Part shown: positions 35,041 through 39,809 of the stretch, one piece after another
Layout of the letters: each line of letters starts with the position of its first letter
Numbering within the stretch: position 1 is the first letter of the stretch
Assembly: GCA_046303115.1 (NCBI GenBank)
Contig: JBKCGZ010000201.1
Span: 1-39,809 of the forward strand
DNA: 39,809 nt
Direction of reading: 5' to 3'
From: CAINEC01 sp046303115
Lineage (GTDB): Bacteria > Bacteroidota > Bacteroidia > AKYH767-A > OLB10
Notes under the pieces: model-generated
Told to the model about the DNA's origin: nothing
Database searches by the model: none
The model's input: only the letters and a program-made list of their open reading frames with translations
Position numbers and translations under genes: made by a program

Positions 35041-36276
35041 TTATTCAAATTCTGAACGAAGAATTCTCACCACTTCACGAATTGTTTCCTCTTCTAAATC
35101 TGTTCTACTTACTAAATCTTCAACAGAAATAGCCAAAACACTCTTTGCAGTGTCACAACCGATTGCTTTTAACTCATCGATAATCCACCCATCAATTTCA
35201 TCACTGAATTCTTCAATATCCACATCCTCTTCTTCATCTTCACTATCACGATAAACATCAATTTCATAACCTGTTAAACGACCAGCTAATTTGATGTTAT
35301 GTCCGCCCTTACCAATTGCCAATGACACCTGATCAGGCTTCATATAAACAGCAGCACGATGCGTTTCATCATCTAATTTAATTGACGTGATTTTTGCAGG
35401 ACTTAATGCGCGAGAAATATACAATTGAAGATTTGTTGTATAATTGATAACATCAATATTCTCGTTTCTCAATTCTCTAACGATACCGTGTATACGAGAA
35501 CCTTTCATACCTACGCAAGCTCCAACAGGATCAATTCTATCATCGTAAGATTCTACAGCCACTTTTGCTCTTTCACCAGGCTCACGAACAATATTTTTAA
35601 TCGTGATTAATCCATCAAAAACCTCTGGTACTTCTTGCTCGAACAAACGCTCTAAGAATACAGGAGATGTACGAGATAAGATGATACGTGGGTTGTTGTT
35701 AACCATTTCTACACGTTGAATTACTGAACGCACAGCATCACCTTTCTTAAAGAAATCAGCAGGAATTGTTTCATTCTTTGGAAGAATCAATTCGTTTCCT
35801 TCATCATCTAAAATCAAAATTTCTTTCTTCCAGATTTGATATACTTCACCAGTTAAAATTTCACCTACACGATCTTTATACTTTCTATAAACACCATCTT
35901 TTTCTAATTCAGAAATTCTAGCAACTAAATTCTGACGCAATGCTAAAACTGCACGTCGACCGAAATCTCCCAATTTAACAGTCTCGGTTAAATCTTCTCC
36001 TACTTCGAAATCAGGTTCAATTTTAATTGCTTCTGAATAGGCAATTTCAGTTACCGGATCTTCTACCATGCCATCTTCAACGATAACACGATTACGATAA
36101 AGTTCCAAGTCACCTTTATCAATATTGATGATAACATCAAAGTTATCGGCTGTTCCATAGCGTTTGCGTAACATCCCACGAATTACATCTTCGAGGATAC
36201 TCATCATGGTTGCACGATCAATGTTCTTTACTTCTTTGAATTCCGAGAAGGATTCTATCAGTACGTGATGGTCCAT
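35041..36276 (-). CDS. nusA: Transcription termination/antitermination factor NusA
   Basis: Binds RNA polymerase and nascent RNA and modulates pausing, termination and antitermination. The order in the 411-residue protein is an N-terminal polymerase-binding domain (about 1-130), an S1 domain (about 135-205, GEILTGEVYQ), KH1 (GACVGMKGSRIHGIVREL, about 247-264) and KH2 (SLAIGKGGHNIKLAGRLTG, about 325-343). An acidic stretch EDEEEDVDIEEF leads to a short helix-hairpin-helix-like C terminus. It lacks the duplicated acidic repeats of E. coli NusA, as usual outside proteobacteria. It starts 8 bases after rimP. Confidence 0.96.
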   Translation of the reverse strand: MDHHVLIESFSEFKEVKNIDRATMMSILEDVIRGMLRKRYGTADNFDVIINIDKGDLELYRNRVIVEDGMVEDPVTEIAYSEAIKIEPDFEVGEDLTETVKLGDFGRRAVLALRQNLVARISELEKDGVYRKYKDRVGEILTGEVYQIWKKEILILDDEGNELILPKNETIPADFFKKGDAVRSVIQRVEMVNNNPRIILSRTSPVFLERLFEQEVPEVFDGLITIKNIVREPGERAKVAVESYDDRIDPVGACVGMKGSRIHGIVRELRNENIDVINYTTNLQLYISRALSPAKITSIKLDDETHRAAVYMKPDQVSLAIGKGGHNIKLAGRLTGYEIDVYRDSEDEEEDVDIEEFSDEIDGWIIDELKAIGCDTAKSVLAISVEDLVSRTDLEEETIREVVRILRSEFE

Positions 36277-36284
36277 TTTAATAC

Positions 36285-36755
36285 TTATTTAATTTTAAAG
36301 TTAATAATCAGTTTTGCTTCACGAATATCACCATAGTTTAACAGATGGGTTGTTTCGCTTATAATTTTCTTTTTGTTTTCTTTTCTTGAAGTGATTTCTT
36401 TCAATTCGAAACCTGTTTCGTTTGCCGACAATAAAGTTCCCTTCATCTCCTTCCCTAACTTATCGTACACGCGTAACTCACGACCAATTCTTCTGAAAAA
36501 CTGCTGAGGTACTACGAGTGGCGCATCCATTCCCGGACTACCAACCTCAATTTCATGAGTTTCCAAAAAGCCTGTGGGCTCTAATTGCTCTAATAAATGT
36601 CGGCTGACTGCTGAACATTCTTCGAGCGTAATGCCTGAAGGTTTATCCAATGCGACCACCAACTTACCTGGCGATAATTTAATATCCACGAGAAAGTTAT
36701 CTGTTCCTTCGATTTTTTCCTGTACCCAGGCTGCTATATTTTCTTTTTCGATCAT
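36285..36755 (-). CDS. rimP: Ribosome maturation factor RimP
   Basis: A 156-residue factor for 30S maturation. The N-terminal domain has PSGITLEECSAVSRHLLEQLE, and the family signature VGSPGMDAPL, followed by FFRRIGRELRVY, is clear. The C-terminal SH3-like domain is at about 85-156. The start is ATG 36755 (MIEKENI); an in-frame ATG at 36791 would add 12 residues encoded by the leader hairpin, which is less plausible. It is the first gene of rimP-nusA-infB, an order conserved through most bacteria. The predicted transcript start is about 50 bases upstream. Confidence 0.93.
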   Translation of the reverse strand: MIEKENIAAWVQEKIEGTDNFLVDIKLSPGKLVVALDKPSGITLEECSAVSRHLLEQLEPTGFLETHEIEVGSPGMDAPLVVPQQFFRRIGRELRVYDKLGKEMKGTLLSANETGFELKEITSRKENKKKIISETTHLLNYGDIREAKLIINFKIK

Positions 36756-36765
36756 AAGATTAAAT

Positions 36766-36789
36766 AAAAGAGGGGACTGTTGTCCCCTC
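36766..36789 (-). promoter_or_regulatory. Terminator-like hairpin in the rimP-nusA-infB leader
   Basis: A perfect 8-bp GC-rich stem (GAGGGGAC paired with GTCCCCTC, 36782-36789 with 36770-36777, four-base loop) is followed in the minus-strand RNA by UUUUAUUUA. It sits between the predicted promoter (36812-36819) and the rimP start at 36755. No minus-strand gene ends just upstream of it, so an attenuator of this operon is a reasonable reading. Alternatives are an RNA-stabilising 5' hairpin or a block against antisense read-through from lspA. Confidence 0.6.
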
Positions 36790-36811
36790 ATCTAACTTTG
36801 AAATCTCACTG

Positions 36812-36819
36812 CAAATATA
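36812..36819 (-). promoter_or_regulatory. -7 box of the rimP-nusA-infB operon
   Basis: TATATTTG on the minus strand is an exact TAnnTTTG match, 56 bases before the rimP ATG. A TTTC is found upstream at about the right distance but no perfect -33 TTTG. The divergent GT9 gene has a one-mismatch box, TATTTTCG, at 36896-36903 on the plus strand. Confidence 0.55.
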
Positions 36820-36912
36820 GGATTTTTTTGGGAAATTTAAGTCCCACCCTGATTTTTTAGACCCAATCCTTCGATTTTTGTCAATTCGGAATTCGTATTT
36901 TCGCACTCGCTT

Positions 36913-37935
36913 ATGTTCCACCCTGGCCTGCCTGACAAATTTGTAAACGTTGCTTCGATTTTCCTTTCGAAGCTGATTAATCGTGGTAAGAAAATTCAGG
37001 ATTTAACCGTTCAGTCGATAATGGTTATTCGACAGGATGAAATTGGAGATATGTGCTATTCAACGCATGCCTTTGCTCTTCTGAAAAAACAATATCCAAA
37101 AGCAAAAATTTCGGTTTGGTGCAAACCAGCTGCGGCAGCTCTTATTCAACATGATCCCAACATCGACTTTATTATCAAAGATGATAAACCCGAAGGAAAG
37201 AAATATGATCTGATTGTTGATTTAAGAGGTAAATGGGCGGGAATATTTTACGCTTTGTTGAATATGCCTTCTTATCGCTTGGAGCGAGGGGGCGTTCGAC
37301 TAAAAAACAAAGGGAAACAGCCACACGAGTCGGAAACAATTTATCAGATTATCAAGCCTGCAATTGGCGACATTCCTTCAGAGCTTCCAAAATTATATGC
37401 ATCGCCTTTAGAGGTTAGTCAAGCTACTGACTTTATCAATGAGCATCAATTAGCACGTTATGTTGTACTTCATACGCAAGTGAAGCGAATATTACGTCAG
37501 TGGCCTGAAGAACGCTTTGCAGCTATAGCTGTATACTTGAAAGAGACATACAATCTTGATATTGTTTTTTGTGGTGACAATTCCGAATTAGCCGGAATTG
37601 AACGAGTTCAAAAAATGATTCCGTTTACCACTTATAATGCGGCAGGTAAATTAAACCTTGGCGCTTTTAAAGTACTCTGTGAAAGAGCTCAATTTTTTAT
37701 TGGTAATGATAGTTCTCCTTTGCATATAGCATCGTTAAGTGGGGTTCCAGCTTTAGGTTTATTTGGACCAGGGCAATCGGATACTTTTTATCCTTTGGGA
37801 GAAAAATCGGGCTTATTACATCACATTTTACCTTGTCATCCCTGCACACAAATCAAGTGCAAACAAGAACTACCTTGCATGAAACGAATTACGATTGATG
37901 AGGTCAAAAGTAAAATTGAAGAATTAATAAATTAA
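36913..37935 (+). CDS. Glycosyltransferase family 9 (heptosyltransferase-like)
   Basis: A 340-residue GT-B fold enzyme of family 9, probably adding a heptose or related sugar to lipopolysaccharide core at the cytoplasmic face of the inner membrane. The N-terminal IMVIRQDEIGDMCYSTHAF block (about 36-54) is the GT9 acceptor-side motif. FFIGNDSSPLHIASLSGVPALGLFGP (about 258-283) is the nucleotide-sugar motif. A Cys-rich end (CHPCTQIKCKQELPC, about 311-325) is typical of the family's C terminus. The sugar is inferred. The gene starts 9 bases after a weak -7 box. Its stop codon overlaps the lspA stop codon on the other strand. Confidence 0.9.
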   Translation: MFHPGLPDKFVNVASIFLSKLINRGKKIQDLTVQSIMVIRQDEIGDMCYSTHAFALLKKQYPKAKISVWCKPAAAALIQHDPNIDFIIKDDKPEGKKYDLIVDLRGKWAGIFYALLNMPSYRLERGGVRLKNKGKQPHESETIYQIIKPAIGDIPSELPKLYASPLEVSQATDFINEHQLARYVVLHTQVKRILRQWPEERFAAIAVYLKETYNLDIVFCGDNSELAGIERVQKMIPFTTYNAAGKLNLGAFKVLCERAQFFIGNDSSPLHIASLSGVPALGLFGPGQSDTFYPLGEKSGLLHHILPCHPCTQIKCKQELPCMKRITIDEVKSKIEELIN

Positions 37936-38588
37936 GCTTCTTTTGAAGCCGTTGGCTCATCCTTATTTTCAGGTTGAGACTCGTTCGACTCTTGAATATT
38001 TTCCAAGTTGAAAATGCGTTTTTGAAAAAGAATCATCAATATAACACTTACGGATATACTTGCATCGGCCACATTAAATACAGGTCGAAAGAAAATAAAC
38101 TCATCTCCGCCCCATAAAGGAAACCAATCAGGGAAATGACCGCTTAAAATCGGGAAATAAAACATGTCTACTACACGTCCGTGCATCCAAGACGCATATC
38201 CCTGAGCAGGCATAAATGAGGCGATTTGAAATTCGCTACCACCAAAAATTTTTCCGTAAAAAACGCTATCAATAATATTTCCTGCAGCACCTGCAATGAC
38301 CATAGCTATACAATAGATATATAGCTTACTTGCATTTTCTGCGATAATCTTTTTTAAATAAAAGAAAATTGCAACAACAAATAAAATACGAAATGATGTT
38401 AAAAATATTTTACCGTATTCGCCTCCGAACTCCATTCCGAAAGCCATTCCGTTATTCTCCGTAAAATGAATAATTGCCCAATCGGTGAAACGAATTTCTT
38501 CGCCGAGATACATATGGGTTTTCACCCAAAACTTAACAATTTGATCTAAAAGTAAAATCCCCAGGATTAATAGTAACGGCTTCTTCAT
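37932..38588 (-). CDS. lspA: Lipoprotein signal peptidase (signal peptidase II)
   Basis: An inner-membrane aspartic protease that removes signal peptides from lipoproteins such as ActE. The start is ATG 38588, giving 218 residues; a GTG one codon earlier is also in frame. Conserved blocks are DQIVKFWV (about 15-22), TENNGMAFG, GNIID (103-107), VVDMFYFP with likely catalytic D141, and FNVADASI with likely catalytic D175. The segment between GNIID and VVD (residues 108-138) is much longer than in E. coli LspA, as is usual in Bacteroidota. An acidic, hydrophilic tail of about 25 residues follows the last helix. It lies in the order ileS, dksA-like, lspA. Confidence 0.94.
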   Translation of the reverse strand: MKKPLLLILGILLLDQIVKFWVKTHMYLGEEIRFTDWAIIHFTENNGMAFGMEFGGEYGKIFLTSFRILFVVAIFFYLKKIIAENASKLYIYCIAMVIAGAAGNIIDSVFYGKIFGGSEFQIASFMPAQGYASWMHGRVVDMFYFPILSGHFPDWFPLWGGDEFIFFRPVFNVADASISVSVILMILFQKRIFNLENIQESNESQPENKDEPTASKEA

Positions 38589-38602
38589 CACATTATATAT
38601 AA

Positions 38603-38625
38603 AGGGACGATGGTTAGTCGTCCCT
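38603..38625 (-). terminator. Hairpin between the DksA-like gene and lspA
   Basis: A perfect 8-bp stem AGGGACGA/TCGTCCCT with a seven-base loop. In minus-strand RNA it is followed by UUUAUAUAUA, so it may end part of the ileS-dksA-like transcript before lspA or act as a processing or stability element. The U-tract is weak. Confidence 0.5.
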
Positions 38626-38642
38626 ATGTTTATTCTGCGTTA

Positions 38643-39587
38643 TTAATCTTTGTATTGCTGTAATTTCGCCTCCATACTCTGTGTTGTATGAGGTACAGCA
38701 CGTAATCGCTCTTTGGGAATGAGTTTGCCAGTCACACGGCATACTCCGTAAGTCTTATTCTGAATGCGTATTAACGCCGCTTCTAATTGTTCAATAAATT
38801 TTTTCTGACGTGCAGCAAGGTTTGCTGCTTCTTCTTTAGCTAAAGTATCAGAACCATCTTCTAACATTTTAAAAGAAGATCCTGTATCATCTGTACCATT
38901 TTCATTAGCATTGATGATTTGCGCTTGTAAGTTGATTAATTCAGCACGAGCTGCTACTAACTTAGATGTTATTAGTGTACGGAATTCTTCTAATTCAGCA
39001 TCAGGATAACGCGTTCTTTCTGTTGATTTAACAATTGGTGTAGTTTTAACTGCAGGAGCAGGTACTGGCTTTGCCACTGGTGCCGGTGTTGCTTTAATAA
39101 CTGGCTTTACAGGTGCTGCCATTTTTACTTCAACTGCCTTCGCTGCGATTGCCTTTTTTGCTACTACTGATTTAGCTGGTGCTGTTACTTTCTTTACTGG
39201 CGCTGGCTTAGCAACTACCTTTTTTACCGGAGCCGCTTTTTTTGCTACTACCTTCTTCGCAGGAGCTGCTTTTTTTGCTACAAACTTTTTTGCAGGAGCT
39301 GATTTTTTAACTGGAGCCGCTTTCTTTACGGGCTTCTTAGCAACTGGCTTTTTAGGAGCCACTTTCTTTACCACCTTTTTTGCAGGCGCTTTTTTAATTG
39401 GAGTCGCCTTTTTTGCTGGCTTCTTTGTTACTACCTTCTTAGCAGAAGACTTTTTAACTGCTGCTTTTTTAGCAGGTACAGCTTTCTTCACAGGTTTCTT
39501 AGCAGCAGGTTTTTTAGGAGCCGCTTTCTTCACCACCTTTTTAGCAGGTGCTTTTTTAGTCTTTGATGCTGGTTTCTTTGTAGCCAT
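38643..39587 (-). CDS. DksA/TraR-like protein with long histone-H1-like Lys/Ala/Pro tail
   Basis: A 314-residue protein in two parts. Residues 1-192 are a low-complexity tail made almost only of Lys, Ala, Pro and Val in repeats such as PAKKVVKKAAPKK, like histone H1 and Hc1-type proteins, and expected to bind DNA. Residues 193-314 form a DksA/TraR-type domain: a coiled coil with the tip EDGSDTLAKEE keeping a DxxD pair (D244, D247) as in E. coli DksA, then YGVCRVTGKLIPKERLRAVP. Only one cysteine (C283) of the four zinc ligands is present, so no zinc finger should form. It could combine RNA-polymerase secondary-channel binding with DNA binding. It starts two bases after ileS, in one operon. Confidence 0.85.
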   Translation of the reverse strand: MATKKPASKTKKAPAKKVVKKAAPKKPAAKKPVKKAVPAKKAAVKKSSAKKVVTKKPAKKATPIKKAPAKKVVKKVAPKKPVAKKPVKKAAPVKKSAPAKKFVAKKAAPAKKVVAKKAAPVKKVVAKPAPVKKVTAPAKSVVAKKAIAAKAVEVKMAAPVKPVIKATPAPVAKPVPAPAVKTTPIVKSTERTRYPDAELEEFRTLITSKLVAARAELINLQAQIINANENGTDDTGSSFKMLEDGSDTLAKEEAANLAARQKKFIEQLEAALIRIQNKTYGVCRVTGKLIPKERLRAVPHTTQSMEAKLQQYKD

Positions 39588-39589
39588 AA

Positions 39590-39809
39590 CTATACTTTAT
39601 TAACTAATACTAAGGCGTTAAGGTCTTCATCAACCTCAACGGAAATTGCACTGGTATCTGATAAATTATCTGTAAACTCGAATTCGTTAGCCAAAATTTC
39701 GCTGCGAATATAGTCGAAATTGTTCAATATTGCATCTTTTAAGCTATCAGGAGCCTGCATTTTAACCATTATACGGTCGGTTACTTCGTAGCCATTATCC
39801 TTACGCAAG
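39590..39809 (-). CDS. ileS: Isoleucyl-tRNA synthetase (C-terminal end)
   Basis: Only the last 73 or so residues are in the window; the frame runs off the edge. The segment RKDNGYEVTDRIMVKMQ, the following N-x-DYIRSEILANEF and the final beta strands match the C-terminal domain of Bacteroidota IleS, which charges tRNA-Ile with isoleucine. The gene order ileS, dksA-like, lspA supports this. The stop TAG is two bases before the DksA-like start codon. Fragment length limits certainty. Confidence 0.8.
   Translation of the reverse strand, partial: LRKDNGYEVTDRIMVKMQAPDSLKDAILNNFDYIRSEILANEFEFTDNLSDTSAISVEVDEDLNALVLVNKV

Noticed and set aside
36756..36791. ATG at 36791 as the rimP start
   Set aside because: It would translate through the leader hairpin and add 12 residues not expected for RimP; the ATG at 36755 precedes the conserved N terminus.
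39010..39587. A repetitive stretch that looks like a tandem repeat or CRISPR-like array
   Set aside because: The repeats are irregular Lys/Ala/Pro codons of the DksA-like tail; there are no equal-length repeats with unique spacers.

Overview
The window is a stretch of a Bacteroidota chromosome (AT-rich, about one third G+C by eye). Four kinds of evidence point to this phylum: promoter -7 boxes of the type TAnnTTTG; a complete alternative complex III operon (actABCDEF) running into cytochrome c oxidase genes; a secreted protein ending in a type IX secretion sorting domain; and a Bacteroidota-style IF-2, LspA and DksA-like protein. The two kynurenine-pathway genes suggest an aerobic heterotroph. 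I cannot place it below phylum with confidence. The window is gene-dense, with no gap above about 250 bases, and I saw no phage, IS element, CRISPR array, rRNA or tRNA.

Layout. 1-4014 (+): 3' end of pabB, overlapping tilS; a deoxyhypusine-synthase-like enzyme; a polyprenol-phosphate mannosyltransferase-like GT2. 4015-7592 (-): an aminotransferase, manC (GDP-mannose synthesis) and nhaA. 7788-8903 (+): a membrane protein with a periplasmic TPR-like part and a degenerate HPt-like cytoplasmic domain. 8941-11830 (-): kmo and kynU of the kynurenine pathway. 11907-23171 (-): a respiratory operon of eight genes, actA-B-C-D-E-F then ctaC-ctaD, closed by an intrinsic terminator. It carries electrons from quinol through alternative complex III to an aa3-type oxidase. 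23395-26203: a SPOR/TonB-C-like periplasmic protein, a DUF421 membrane protein and a photolyase-related protein lacking the usual Fe-S cysteines. 26249-31885 (-): a surface-secreted peptide-N-glycosidase F-like protein followed 21 bases later by a DPP7-type S46 dipeptidyl peptidase, probably a glycoprotein-degrading pair. 32013-36755 (-): the rimP-nusA-infB translation/transcription operon, with a terminator-like hairpin in its leader. 36913-37935 (+): a GT9 heptosyltransferase-like protein. 37932-39809 (-): ileS (3' end), a DksA-like protein with a 190-residue histone-H1-like Lys/Ala/Pro tail, and lspA.

Most of the window is core metabolism and information processing, and I see no obviously new multi-gene system. 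The points most worth following are: the PNGase F-like fold split by a roughly 520-residue LamG-containing insertion and paired with DPP7; the histone-tailed DksA-like protein; the SPOR-TonB-C fusion; the HPt-like domain that has lost its histidine; the cluster-less photolyase relative; the hairpin in the rimP leader; and several promoters whose -7 box sits so close to the start codon that leaderless mRNAs are predicted.
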